64,000 bases of DNA from an uncultured Prevotellaceae bacterium (GTDB lineage: Bacteria > Bacteroidota > Bacteroidia > Bacteroidales > Muribaculaceae). The notes below the pieces were generated by a model. That model was given only the letters and a program-made list of their open reading frames with translations. It was not told the origin of the DNA and ran no database searches. Within the stretch, counting starts at the first letter, position 1. Each line of letters opens with the position of its first letter. The position numbers and the translations under genes are program-made. This document shows positions 15,973 to 24,387 of this stretch, in pieces. Where the stretch lies: positions 124,001 through 188,000 of the forward strand of contig ONEL01000001.1 in assembly GCA_900316835.1 (NCBI GenBank), given 5' to 3'.

Positions 15973-16005
15973 GTTATCACTTATCAGTTTTCAGTTGTCG
16001 GTTGT
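15973..16005. repeat. Short TTATCAGTTTTCAGTTGTCGG repeat remnant at tsaB 3' end
   Basis: Three to four degenerate units of the same 7-mer family as at 3447-3553. The tract covers the murB-tsaB junction and the last codons of tsaB. Confidence 0.6.
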
Positions 16006-16698
16006 GGATATCACTTTATTCTTAGGTATAGTGGCTTGAAATTCTTTGAGATAGAGTGGTGTGGAATAGGCCACATCAATGAAGTGTCCCTCGCGGAAAG
16101 CTTTCTCCGATAATGCGGTCATGTTTACAGCTTCGGGGCAAATGCCATCAACAAAGATAGCGTTTGAGTGATTGATAACGCTCTTTACTTTGTTGGAACC
16201 GTTACCCATAAAGACAATCTTGTGATTAGAAAGAATCTCCTCAAATGAGTTTTCATCTATTATCATGGGTTGTGGCTCAACGATGGGCTGGAGTGCACTA
16301 TTATAGACAGCAGTATAAACTTCCATGCGACGGGCGTCAATCATGGGAGCGAAAAGCACATCGTCGTCATAAAAATCACGAAACATGGCCGAGACGGTGA
16401 GCAGTTGCAAGGTGTTGATGCCTATCAAGGGTATATCCATGCCAAAAGCTAATCCCTTGGCTTGTGATAAGCCTATTCGCAATCCTGTGTAGGAACCGGG
16501 TCCTATACTCACGGCAATAGCGTTGATAGCTATTTCTTTTCGAGCTGCGCTATCAAGCGCGTCTTTAATAAACTGGCTCAGCAGCGTGGCATGGGTTTGC
16601 CCGTCATAGTTCTCGTGATGTTCAATTACCTGACCATCACTTGTTAGCGCTACCGAGCAAACACTCGTTGAGGTCTCTATGTTTAGAATATTTGCCAT
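15991..16698 (-). CDS. tsaB: tRNA threonylcarbamoyladenosine biosynthesis protein TsaB
   Basis: Partner of TsaD in t6A37 tRNA modification. 235 aa. N-terminal ASKHA-fold signature ILNIETSTSVCSVAL (residues 4-18); HATLLSQFI and ISIGPGSYTGLRIGLSQAKG-type loops follow (about residues 65-84). The final residues (STTDN) are encoded within the AGTTGTC-type repeat patch. First gene of tsaB-murB-murA. Confidence 0.92.
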   Translation of the reverse strand: MANILNIETSTSVCSVALTSDGQVIEHHENYDGQTHATLLSQFIKDALDSAARKEIAINAIAVSIGPGSYTGLRIGLSQAKGLAFGMDIPLIGINTLQLLTVSAMFRDFYDDDVLFAPMIDARRMEVYTAVYNSALQPIVEPQPMIIDENSFEEILSNHKIVFMGNGSNKVKSVINHSNAIFVDGICPEAVNMTALSEKAFREGHFIDVAYSTPLYLKEFQATIPKNKVISTTDN

Positions 16699-16717
16699 TG
16701 TTAATAAATTCTTGGTG

Positions 16718-16725
16718 CAAAATTA
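16718..16725 (-). promoter_or_regulatory. -7 box for tsaB-murB-murA
   Basis: TAATTTTG on the minus strand, 19 nt before tsaB. It is divergent from the yicC promoter 45 nt away. Confidence 0.5.
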
Positions 16726-16769
16726 TAAAAAAATCTCCTTATTGTTGCCGTTGCTAAAAGTAAAAATGG

Positions 16770-16777
16770 TATATTTG
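16770..16777 (+). promoter_or_regulatory. -7 box for yicC-gmk-nadD operon
   Basis: TATATTTG fits TAnnTTTG, 24 nt before the ATG at 16802. It excludes the in-frame start far upstream at 16679. Confidence 0.55.
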
Positions 16778-16801
16778 CAATTAAAATTTTCAACAAGCAT
16801 T

Positions 16802-17680
16802 ATGATAAAGTCAATGACAGGTTATGGCAAGGCAACCCTTGTCGCAAACAACAAGAAAATTACAGTCGAGATTAAGTCGCTTAATAGTAAGCAGATGGAC
16901 TTGTCGGTAAAGCTTCCTCTTCCTTATCGTGACATTGAGCTGGAACTCCGCAATCTCATCGCTCAAGAATTGGGGCGTGGAAAAGTGGATGTTTTTATCT
17001 CAAGTGAGTCGATTGAAACTGGCGCTGTGGCAGTTGTCAATGAGCAACTCATTAAGGCTTATAAGAGCCAAGTTGAGCAACTGTCTCGGGACCTGGCGAT
17101 TCCTGAGCCATGCGACTGGTATGCAACATTATTTAGAATGCCCGATGTGTTCAAGCTGGATGTTAGCCAAGTTGAAGTTGAACAGGAAGAGCTAAATGCA
17201 GTGAAAAGTGCTGTTCAGCAGGCTCTTGACGGGTTGAACGAATTCCGCAGTCAGGAAGGCGAGAAATTGTATCACTTCTTTAAAGAGAAAATAAATGCCA
17301 TTCAGCAACTGCTACTTTCGATAGAACCCTACGAAACCTCACGAACCGAGAAAATAAAGTCTCGCATTGTTGAGCAACTGGAGCAACTTGAGAATGTCGA
17401 TTACGACAAGAATCGCTTGGAACAAGAGTTGATTTTTTATATTGAAAAGCTCGATATAACCGAGGAAAAAATCCGGTTGCAGAATCACTTGAACTATTTC
17501 ATTGAGACGCTTGACAATGCTGAGAGGCAAGGAAAGAAACTGGGCTTTATCGCTCAGGAAATGGGGCGTGAAATTAACACAACGGGCTCTAAAGCTAATC
17601 AAGCCGAGCTGCAAAAGATCGTGGTTGAGATGAAGGATAACCTTGAGCAAATCAAGGAACAGGTGCTTAATGTCTTGTAA
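16802..17680 (+). CDS. yicC: YicC/YloC family endoribonuclease
   Basis: 292 aa from ATG 16802 (MIKSMTGYGKA, the family hallmark N-terminus). The C-terminal DUF1732 signature is present: QEMGREINTTGSKANQAELQ followed by VVEMKDNLEQIKEQVLNVL. Family members are RNases that affect sRNA and mRNA turnover. Central region (about 130-200) is helical and acidic. It leads a tight run with gmk (14 nt) and nadD, a common arrangement. Confidence 0.9.
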   Translation: MIKSMTGYGKATLVANNKKITVEIKSLNSKQMDLSVKLPLPYRDIELELRNLIAQELGRGKVDVFISSESIETGAVAVVNEQLIKAYKSQVEQLSRDLAIPEPCDWYATLFRMPDVFKLDVSQVEVEQEELNAVKSAVQQALDGLNEFRSQEGEKLYHFFKEKINAIQQLLLSIEPYETSRTEKIKSRIVEQLEQLENVDYDKNRLEQELIFYIEKLDITEEKIRLQNHLNYFIETLDNAERQGKKLGFIAQEMGREINTTGSKANQAELQKIVVEMKDNLEQIKEQVLNVL

Positions 17681-17694
17681 TTATTTAAAGAATT

Positions 17695-18267
17695 ATGAAT
17701 AAAGGCAAGTTAATAGTTATTTCTGCTCCATCGGGGACTGGTAAGTCAACGATAATAAATGAGTTGATGAAAAACGAGGAGTTAAAACTTGAATTCTCAA
17801 TATCGGCTACAACTCGCCCTCCGCGTGGTGAGGAAAAAGATGGTGTGAACTACTACTTTTTAACCGTCGACGACTTCAGACAACGCATTGAGCGTGACGA
17901 GTTTGCTGAGTATCAAGAGGTGTATGAGGGGCGTCTATATGGCACTTTAAAAAGCGAGATTGAGCGCATCACCAGCCATGGCAACAATGTTATAATGGAC
18001 GTTGACGTGCTGGGAGGCCTGAACGTGAAGAAGATTTATGGTGACGACGCGCTGGCGATATTTATTATGCCACCCTCAATCGAGACACTGCGCCAGCGAT
18101 TGCTATCGCGCAACACCGATAGCATTGACGACATCAACAAGCGCATCGACAAGGCCGCTTATGAGATTTCCTTTGCACAACAGTTCGACCATCGTGTGGT
18201 CAATGATGTGCTGGCGACTGCCATCGATCACACCGAGCGAATTATCAAGGACTTTATTGAAAAATAA
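17695..18267 (+). CDS. gmk: Guanylate kinase
   Basis: Phosphorylates GMP to GDP. 190 aa, standard length. P-loop SAPSGTGKSTI (residues 10-20); the GMP-binding TRPPRGEEKDGVNYYF (about 41-56) and EYQEVYEGRLYGT are canonical. The stop overlaps the nadD start by one base (TAATG). Confidence 0.96.
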   Translation: MNKGKLIVISAPSGTGKSTIINELMKNEELKLEFSISATTRPPRGEEKDGVNYYFLTVDDFRQRIERDEFAEYQEVYEGRLYGTLKSEIERITSHGNNVIMDVDVLGGLNVKKIYGDDALAIFIMPPSIETLRQRLLSRNTDSIDDINKRIDKAAYEISFAQQFDHRVVNDVLATAIDHTERIIKDFIEK

Positions 18268-18848
18268 TGAGTAAGATAGGTATCTTTGGAGGCTCGTTCA
18301 ATCCCATTCACACAGGGCATGCGATTATAGCCAGCTATGTCATGCGCAATAGCTGTCTCGACTCACTGTGGTTATTGGTGTCACCACAAAACCCACTCAA
18401 GCAAGGAACTACAATGGCAAGCGACTATCATCGCCTGCGCATGGCTGAGCTGGTGACGCGACGCATTGAGGGCGTGACGACCTCGGCCTTTGAGTTTCAA
18501 CTGCCCAGACCTTCCTACACTATCGACACCCTCAAAGCCCTTAAAGAGAAATTTCCCGACGATGAGTTCTACCTGGTGATTGGAGCCGATAACTGGTGCG
18601 TGTTTGACCAGTGGAAAGATGGTGAGGGGATTATTAATAATTTTCACATCTTGATATATCCTCGCCGTGGCTATGAAATTAAAATCCCCGCCCAGTATAA
18701 AGATAGGGTAGAGGTGGTTGATGCCCCACTTGTGGAACTGTCGTCGACCCAAATTAGAGAAATGCTGTCGCAGATGCAAAGTATCAGTTTCTATGTGCCT
18801 GAGGCAGTTGAAAGATATATTGTTGAAAATAAGCTTTATATGGAATAA
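18267..18848 (+). CDS. nadD: Nicotinate-nucleotide adenylyltransferase
   Basis: Adenylates nicotinate mononucleotide in NAD synthesis. 193 aa. Nucleotidyltransferase motif GGSFNPIHTGH (residues 8-18), SPQNPLK (about 39-45), and the C-terminal SSTQIREML in place of the usual ISSTxIR. Translationally coupled to gmk. Confidence 0.95.
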   Translation: MSKIGIFGGSFNPIHTGHAIIASYVMRNSCLDSLWLLVSPQNPLKQGTTMASDYHRLRMAELVTRRIEGVTTSAFEFQLPRPSYTIDTLKALKEKFPDDEFYLVIGADNWCVFDQWKDGEGIINNFHILIYPRRGYEIKIPAQYKDRVEVVDAPLVELSSTQIREMLSQMQSISFYVPEAVERYIVENKLYME

Positions 18849-18855
18849 AACAATA

Positions 18856-19383
18856 ATGGAAAATGATAAATTATCTCCTACAGGCTTGGCATTCATCGCA
18901 TTGACCAATGAATATTGCCAGCTTATTGAAAACTGTGGTGACTATGGTCGCGACGGCCTAGTGGATGCGTTGTTAAAATTGTTGCCACGCATCTACATTA
19001 CTATCTTTGACCTTGAGCCTAGTCTTGACATGTTTGATGCTATCATCGGTCAGGCGCTTGACGAAACTACCTATGAAGTTGTGCGCGCCAATATAAGCTC
19101 TGTTATGGCCGAAGAAGATGTTTATCTCGAAGTTTTCATTGAGGATATGAAATATAGCGATACACCTATCGCTACATCTATCTCCGAAAATCTTGCCGAC
19201 TTGTATCAGGAGTTCTACAACCTGGTGGCTTCGTTGCGTGATCTCGACACTGAGGAACAGCGCCAGTTGTTGGGCTTGTGTCGAGAGAATTTCATTGAAT
19301 ATTGGGGACAGATATTGTGTAACGTGCTTCGCGCTTTGCACTCAGTGAGAGTAAAAGATAATGATTTCTTTGAAAATTTTTAA
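18856..19383 (+). CDS. DUF5063 family protein
   Basis: 175 aa, start ATG 18856, 7 nt after nadD. Helical and acidic, no signal peptide. The N-terminal SPTGLAFIALTNEYCQLIEN and central EEDVYLEVFIEDM resemble the DUF5063 family of Bacteroidetes. Function unknown. Its fixed place between nadD and an aminopeptidase suggests co-transcription rather than a shared pathway. Confidence 0.7.
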   Translation: MENDKLSPTGLAFIALTNEYCQLIENCGDYGRDGLVDALLKLLPRIYITIFDLEPSLDMFDAIIGQALDETTYEVVRANISSVMAEEDVYLEVFIEDMKYSDTPIATSISENLADLYQEFYNLVASLRDLDTEEQRQLLGLCRENFIEYWGQILCNVLRALHSVRVKDNDFFENF

Positions 19384-19394
19384 ATAATAATAAA

Positions 19395-20687
19395 ATGGCT
19401 ACAACCTACATCGATTCTCTGCTACGGTTCATGGACAATAGCCCATGCAATTTCTTAGCGGTTGAAACAATGAAGAAAATGTTGCTCGACAATGGTTTTG
19501 TTGAGAAAAAACTTAGTGAGAAACTCAGTGCTCAAGCAGGTGAGAAGTTCTTTTTCACCAAGAACGACTCGGCAATCTTTGCTGTGACTGTGGGGCAGAA
19601 ACCCATCAAGGAAACTGGCTTTAAGATTGTTGCCGCTCACAGCGACTCGCCTTGTTTCCGCATCAAGCCCAATGCGCCCATTAAGTGTGATGGTGGCATC
19701 GTCAAGCTTAACACCGAAGTGTATGGTGGTCCCATTCTCTACACCTGGTTCGACCGTCCACTTTCCATAGCTGGTCGAGTTATTATTAAAGGTGATGATG
19801 CGCTGCATGTAGTTTCAAGAACTATCATGATTAAACGCCCATTGATGCAGATCTCACACTTGGCAATTCACTTTAACCGCGCCGTGAACGAGGGTAATCC
19901 ATTGTCGAAGCAAAAAGATATGCTGCCCATCATCGCAAAGGTGAATAGCGAGTTCGAGACCGGAAACATGCTTATCAATCTCGTTGCTCAAGAGCTGGGC
20001 GTTGTGGCAAGTGATATCCTCGATTTTGACTTGCTGCTCTATGATACAACTCCAGCTTGTACATTTGGTCTAAACAATGAGTTTATCTCGTCGGGACGAC
20101 TTGACGATTTGAGCATGGCTCACGCCGCAATTACAGCTATTTGCGAGTCAACCGATGAAGAGAATACTTGCATCGCTGCCATCTTCGACAATGAAGAGAC
20201 TGGTAGTGGAACCAAGCAGGGAGCCGGTTCGCCAGTGCTTGCCAATGCGCTCCAGCGCATGGCCGAGAGTCAAGGCTGTAACTATGATGACTATTGTGTG
20301 GCATTGCAGAAGACTTTCATGATTAGTGCCGACAATGCCCATGCTCATCATCCCAACTATAATGAGAAGTACGACCCCACTAATCATCCCACTATGGGTG
20401 GTGGTCCATGCATCAAGATTAATGCTAATTGCAAGTACATGAGTGATGCCCACTCGGCAGCGATATTCAAGAACCTATGCGATGAGGCTGGCTCACCTTG
20501 CCAGTATTTCATCAATCATAGCGACGTGGCTGGAGGGTCTACACTTGGTAATATCCTCACAGGTCAAATCGACATTGAGGGGGTTGACGTGGGTAATCCT
20601 CTACTGGCAATGCACTCGGTGCGAGAAACTGCATCGGTCGACGACCACATCAACATGATAAAAGTGTTCAAGACTTTTTTCAGTTGA
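19395..20687 (+). CDS. M18 family aspartyl aminopeptidase
   Basis: Zinc aminopeptidase removing N-terminal acidic residues, cytoplasmic. 430 aa, usual length. AAHSDSPCFRIKP (first zinc His, about residue 82), the GRLDDLSMAHAAI segment, DNEETGSGTKQGAGSP (catalytic Glu region, about residue 263) and the late NHSDVAGGSTLG are all M18 landmarks. 11 nt after the DUF5063 gene, likely the last gene of the yicC run. Confidence 0.93.
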   Translation: MATTYIDSLLRFMDNSPCNFLAVETMKKMLLDNGFVEKKLSEKLSAQAGEKFFFTKNDSAIFAVTVGQKPIKETGFKIVAAHSDSPCFRIKPNAPIKCDGGIVKLNTEVYGGPILYTWFDRPLSIAGRVIIKGDDALHVVSRTIMIKRPLMQISHLAIHFNRAVNEGNPLSKQKDMLPIIAKVNSEFETGNMLINLVAQELGVVASDILDFDLLLYDTTPACTFGLNNEFISSGRLDDLSMAHAAITAICESTDEENTCIAAIFDNEETGSGTKQGAGSPVLANALQRMAESQGCNYDDYCVALQKTFMISADNAHAHHPNYNEKYDPTNHPTMGGGPCIKINANCKYMSDAHSAAIFKNLCDEAGSPCQYFINHSDVAGGSTLGNILTGQIDIEGVDVGNPLLAMHSVRETASVDDHINMIKVFKTFFS

Positions 20688-20698
20688 AGAAAAATCAC

Positions 20699-20706
20699 TA
20701 TCTTTG
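20699..20706 (+). promoter_or_regulatory. -7 box for the phosphohexomutase gene
   Basis: TATCTTTG ends on the G of an in-frame GTG, which therefore cannot be the start. Translation should begin at ATG 20742. Confidence 0.55.
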
Positions 20707-20741
20707 TGGAAAATAATAATACCAATAAATATTTTAACGCT

Positions 20742-22493
20742 ATGAATGACGATAAACTTATTCAAGAATTAACTGTTAAAGCACAGCAGTGGCTTGGCGA
20801 GGGATATGATGAGGAAACTAAAGCTCAGGTTCAGGCAATGATTGATGCCGACGATAAGACTGAGCTCATCGAGGCTTTCTACAAGGACCTGGAATTTGGT
20901 ACAGGTGGACTTCGTGGCATTATGGGACCAGGTAGCAACCGCATGAATATCTACACTGTGGGAGCGGCTACTCAAGGACTTGCCAACTATATCAACGAGG
21001 CGTTCAAGGACCTGCCCCAGCGCAAAGTGATTGTGGGGCATGATGTGCGCAACAATAGTCGCCTCTTTGCCGAGACTGTAGCTAATATCTTTAGCGCCAA
21101 TGGCATAAAGGTTTACCTCTTTGAAGGACCACGTCCCACACCCGAGGTCTCTTACGCCATTCGCTTGCTGGGATGCCAGAGTGGTGTTAATATCACCGCA
21201 TCGCATAACCCAAAGGAATATAACGGCTACAAAGCCTACTGGGATGACGGCGCACAGGTGGTTTCGCCTCACGATGTTAATATCATCAACTATGTTAACA
21301 ACATTAAGGACGTGAGCGAAATCAAGTTTGAAGGCAACCCCGACCTCATCGAAATTATTGGTGAGGACATCGATGCCAAATATATTGAGCAGATTCATGA
21401 GCTCTCGCTCAGTCCTGAGGTTGATGCCAAACACAGCGACCTGAAGATTGTTTATACTCCAATCCATGGTGTGGGCCGCTACATCATTCCTCGCAGCATT
21501 GAGCGTTGGGGATTTAAGAACATCATTCATGTGCCTGAGCAAGATGTGATGAGCGGCGAGTTCCCCACGGTTGAATCGCCCAATCCCGAGAACGCTCCCA
21601 CTATGCAGATGGCTATTGATAAGGCCGAGGAAACTCAGGCCGATATCGCTCTGGCAAGCGACCCCGATGCCGACCGCATCAGTGTTGTATTCAAGAACAA
21701 TAAGGGGAAATATGAGCTTGTCAATGGTAATCAAATTCAAATTATTTTCCATTACTACCTTCTTACCCGCAATCGCGAGCTTGGAAACCTCAAGGGCGAC
21801 GAGTATATCGTGAAGACTATCGTCACAAGCGAGACTATCAAGCGTATGGCCGATAAGCTGGGCGTCAAGATGTTTGACTGCTACACAGGCTTCAAGTGGA
21901 TTGCTACTGTGATGCGCGAAATGGAAGGCAAGGGACGCTACCTGGGTGGCGGTGAGGAAAGCTACGGCTTCCTGCCCGAGACATTCGCCCGCGACAAGGA
22001 TGCTGTTTCTTCTATTCCAATGATGTGTGAGATTGCGGCATGGGCCAAAGAAAAAGGCATGACAATGAACGAGATGCTCATTGACCTATACCTCAACTAT
22101 GGCTACTCTAAGGAGCGCGGTATCTCGGTTGTGCGCAAGGGCAAGAGTGGTGCCGAGGAAATCGTGGCAATGATGAAGAATTTCCGCGAGAACCCCCAGC
22201 AGGAGATTGCAGGCTCACCAGTAGTGCTCATCAAGGACTTCCTCAAGCTTGAAGAGCTTGATGTCAAGACCGGAAAGATTACCAAGATCGACATGCCTGC
22301 CACCAGCAATGTGTTGCAGTACTACACTCAGGATGGCACCAAGGTTTCTATTCGCCCATCGGGCACTGAGCCCAAGATTAAGTTCTATATCGAGGTTCAC
22401 GACAAGCTGGAGAGCGCTGAGCAGTATGATGCCAAGAACGACTGGGCCGAAGCCAAGATCGACAAGATTTGTCAAGACCTGGGCATAGCATGA
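20742..22493 (+). CDS. Phospho-sugar mutase (phosphoglucomutase/phosphomannomutase)
   Basis: Interconverts hexose 1- and 6-phosphates. 583 aa from ATG 20742, the length of the PgcA-type long form. Active-site serine motif TASHNPKEYNGYK (about residue 140), metal loop DPDADR (about 309), sugar-binding GGGEESYGF and phosphate-binding RPSGTEPKIKFY near the C-terminus are all intact. Glucose versus mannose or pentose preference cannot be decided from sequence. Confidence 0.93.
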   Translation: MNDDKLIQELTVKAQQWLGEGYDEETKAQVQAMIDADDKTELIEAFYKDLEFGTGGLRGIMGPGSNRMNIYTVGAATQGLANYINEAFKDLPQRKVIVGHDVRNNSRLFAETVANIFSANGIKVYLFEGPRPTPEVSYAIRLLGCQSGVNITASHNPKEYNGYKAYWDDGAQVVSPHDVNIINYVNNIKDVSEIKFEGNPDLIEIIGEDIDAKYIEQIHELSLSPEVDAKHSDLKIVYTPIHGVGRYIIPRSIERWGFKNIIHVPEQDVMSGEFPTVESPNPENAPTMQMAIDKAEETQADIALASDPDADRISVVFKNNKGKYELVNGNQIQIIFHYYLLTRNRELGNLKGDEYIVKTIVTSETIKRMADKLGVKMFDCYTGFKWIATVMREMEGKGRYLGGGEESYGFLPETFARDKDAVSSIPMMCEIAAWAKEKGMTMNEMLIDLYLNYGYSKERGISVVRKGKSGAEEIVAMMKNFRENPQQEIAGSPVVLIKDFLKLEELDVKTGKITKIDMPATSNVLQYYTQDGTKVSIRPSGTEPKIKFYIEVHDKLESAEQYDAKNDWAEAKIDKICQDLGIA

Positions 22494-22510
22494 TATTAAT
22501 TTGTCTTTCA

Positions 22511-22542
22511 CATCACTGCTGGCATTATCACCAGCAGTGATG
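22511..22542 (+). terminator. 12-bp hairpin after the phosphohexomutase gene
   Basis: Arms CATCACTGCTGG (22511-22522) and CCAGCAGTGATG (22531-22542), loop 8 nt. No T-run follows, so it is a weak terminator or a transcript-end stabiliser. Confidence 0.5.
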
Positions 22543-22578
22543 CTGAATATTATAAACACTAAAAACTATTATTTAAGA

Positions 22579-22905
22579 ATGGCAAACAAACGTCAATTAA
22601 AGAAAGCTATACGCTACGCATGTGGCGAGATGGCTGGTGAGTGCTTCTTTGCACAAGAGGCTTTTGAAGGTACTAACCCCGAGGATTGGGACCGCATTGT
22701 CTTGAATATCGCACTTCTTCAAGCCGAAGCTGTAAACCGTGTGTCGGTCGACTTTGACAAGATTCCTAAGGATTTTGAAAACGGCAAGGAATACAATAAA
22801 GCTCGCCGGGCCTATTTTAAAGCTGTTGAGAAAGGGCTTTCAAGTTACCTGAAAGAGGAAAGCGAGAAGATTGTCGCCGACATGAATGCCCTCATTAAGA
22901 AGTAA
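22579..22905 (+). CDS. Small conserved helical protein of unknown function
   Basis: 108 aa, start ATG 22579 (MANKRQLKKAIRYACGEMAG). Fully alpha-helical in appearance, basic at the N-terminus, with no signal peptide or metal motif. I recognise it as the kind of short Bacteroidales-restricted protein annotated hypothetical but cannot assign a domain. Coding is supported by normal amino-acid composition and the clear start after a 12-bp hairpin. Confidence 0.7.
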   Translation: MANKRQLKKAIRYACGEMAGECFFAQEAFEGTNPEDWDRIVLNIALLQAEAVNRVSVDFDKIPKDFENGKEYNKARRAYFKAVEKGLSSYLKEESEKIVADMNALIKK

Positions 22906-22941
22906 CAAATTTCGTTAGGAGAATATTAAATTTTTCTTGAA

Positions 22942-23520
22942 GTGATAAGTAAATTGCTAGAACGCATCATGAGAAATCATGGGTGGAAGTTCGTTGTGAA
23001 CATTCCTCCCACACCCAAGTGTGTGATTTGTGTGGCTCCTCACACTAGCAACTGGGACTTTATCATGGGCGAGCTCGCAAGTCGCTCAGTGGGAATGAAA
23101 GCTAAGTTCCTGATGAAGGATGCTTGGTTTTTCTTCCCACTGAAATATTTGTTGAAGGCCCTGGGAGGAGTTCCTGTCTCGCGCAAGCACAGCACCAACG
23201 TGACTGGAGGTGTAATTGACCTGTTTAGCAAGCGTGAGAAACTTGTGGTTGCTGTCACGCCCGAGGGTACCCGAAGCCTTAACCCACATTGGCACCGAGG
23301 CTTTCTATACATCGCCCAAGAAGCGCAAGTGCCCATTGTGCTGGGATATTTCAATTACAAGAAAAAGATTGTGTGCCTTGACCGCATCTTTGACCCAACA
23401 GGCGATGTAGATGCCGATATGCTGGCGATAAAGCGATATTACGACAACTGCGACTGTTGCGGAAAGTTCCCCGAGAAATTCACAACAGGACTTGATGAAG
23501 CTACCAGCTCTTCAAGCTAA
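22942..23520 (+). CDS. Lysophospholipid acyltransferase-like protein (PlsC family)
   Basis: 192 aa from GTG 22942 (no nearby ATG until 22969). Acyltransferase motif I appears as APHTSNWD (H-x4-D, about residues 32-39). Motif II-III equivalents are GGVPVSR (about 74) and TPEGTRS (about 107). No transmembrane helix is obvious beyond residues 20-33. Likely transfers an acyl chain to a glycerophosphate or lipid A-like acceptor; the acceptor is unknown. The Ser-rich end (ATSSSS) is unremarkable. Confidence 0.82.
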   Translation: MISKLLERIMRNHGWKFVVNIPPTPKCVICVAPHTSNWDFIMGELASRSVGMKAKFLMKDAWFFFPLKYLLKALGGVPVSRKHSTNVTGGVIDLFSKREKLVVAVTPEGTRSLNPHWHRGFLYIAQEAQVPIVLGYFNYKKKIVCLDRIFDPTGDVDADMLAIKRYYDNCDCCGKFPEKFTTGLDEATSSSS

Positions 23521-23585
23521 CCCACTCATCCACTATTATTCTAGGTGGCTTGTCTACAAGGCTGCTTATTAACATCTACTATACT

Positions 23586-24380
23586 ATGATCTCAAGAAAC
23601 TTGCGCGTAGCGCTTATCGAAGACAACGTCGCCTGGGGCGACAAGTATGCCAACCTTGAGCAACTGGGTCGCAACATCAAGAATGTGAGCGAGGAAACCG
23701 ACCTCGTGGTGCTGCCCGAACTCTTTACCACAGGCTTCATTGTCGACGAGCAGGTTAGAGAGCTTGCCGAGCGCAACACCGGTGACACCATCCATTATCT
23801 TAAGCAACTTTCGCAATATTACAATGTGGCTATCGCCGGCAGTTTCCTTGCCAGCACTGCCAGTCAGCTCTACAATCGCGCTTTCTTTCTTGAGCCCAAC
23901 GACGATGAGCACTACTACGACAAGCGCCACCTGTTCACCATGTCGGGCGAGCAAAATGTCTACAATCAGGGCGTTACAGCTGCACCCATCGTGCGATTCC
24001 GCGGTATGAATATCAAGCTCATTGTGTGCTACGACCTGCGATTTCCGGTCTTTTGTCGCAACGTGAACAACAACTACGACGTGCTGCTTGTGGTCGCCAA
24101 CTGGCCCAAAGTTCGCCTCAACGCATGGAAAACGCTGTTGCAAGCTCGTGCTATTGAGAACGAGTGCTACGTGTGCGGTGTGAACCGCTGTGGCACCGAC
24201 CCCAAGGGGCTGGAATATGCACAGGGGGCATCACTTATCATCGACTTTAAAGGTAAAACAATAGGGGAGCGGGGAATATCCCCCATCATCGAAGCCGACC
24301 TCTCACCGGCAGACCTGGAACGCTTCCGCACCAAGTTCCCCGCTTGGCGCGACGCCGACGCGTTTAAACTGGATATTTAA
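23586..24380 (+). CDS. Nitrilase-family omega-amidase (YafV-like)
   Basis: 264 aa from ATG 23586. The Glu-Lys-Cys triad is visible: Glu45 in LPELFTTGF, Lys113 in YYDKRHLF, Cys148 in IVCYDLRFP. The close match around these motifs fits omega-amidases that hydrolyse alpha-ketoglutaramate or alpha-ketosuccinamate, a metabolite-repair role. Converges on the U32 peptidase gene with 7 nt between the stops. Confidence 0.88.
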   Translation: MISRNLRVALIEDNVAWGDKYANLEQLGRNIKNVSEETDLVVLPELFTTGFIVDEQVRELAERNTGDTIHYLKQLSQYYNVAIAGSFLASTASQLYNRAFFLEPNDDEHYYDKRHLFTMSGEQNVYNQGVTAAPIVRFRGMNIKLIVCYDLRFPVFCRNVNNNYDVLLVVANWPKVRLNAWKTLLQARAIENECYVCGVNRCGTDPKGLEYAQGASLIIDFKGKTIGERGISPIIEADLSPADLERFRTKFPAWRDADAFKLDI

Positions 24381-24387
24381 TACCCAA

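Noticed and set aside
20769..21752. Long 327-codon minus-strand ORF opposite the phosphohexomutase
   Set aside because: It is a shadow of the strongly biased codons of the sense gene. It has no promoter and no recognisable domain.
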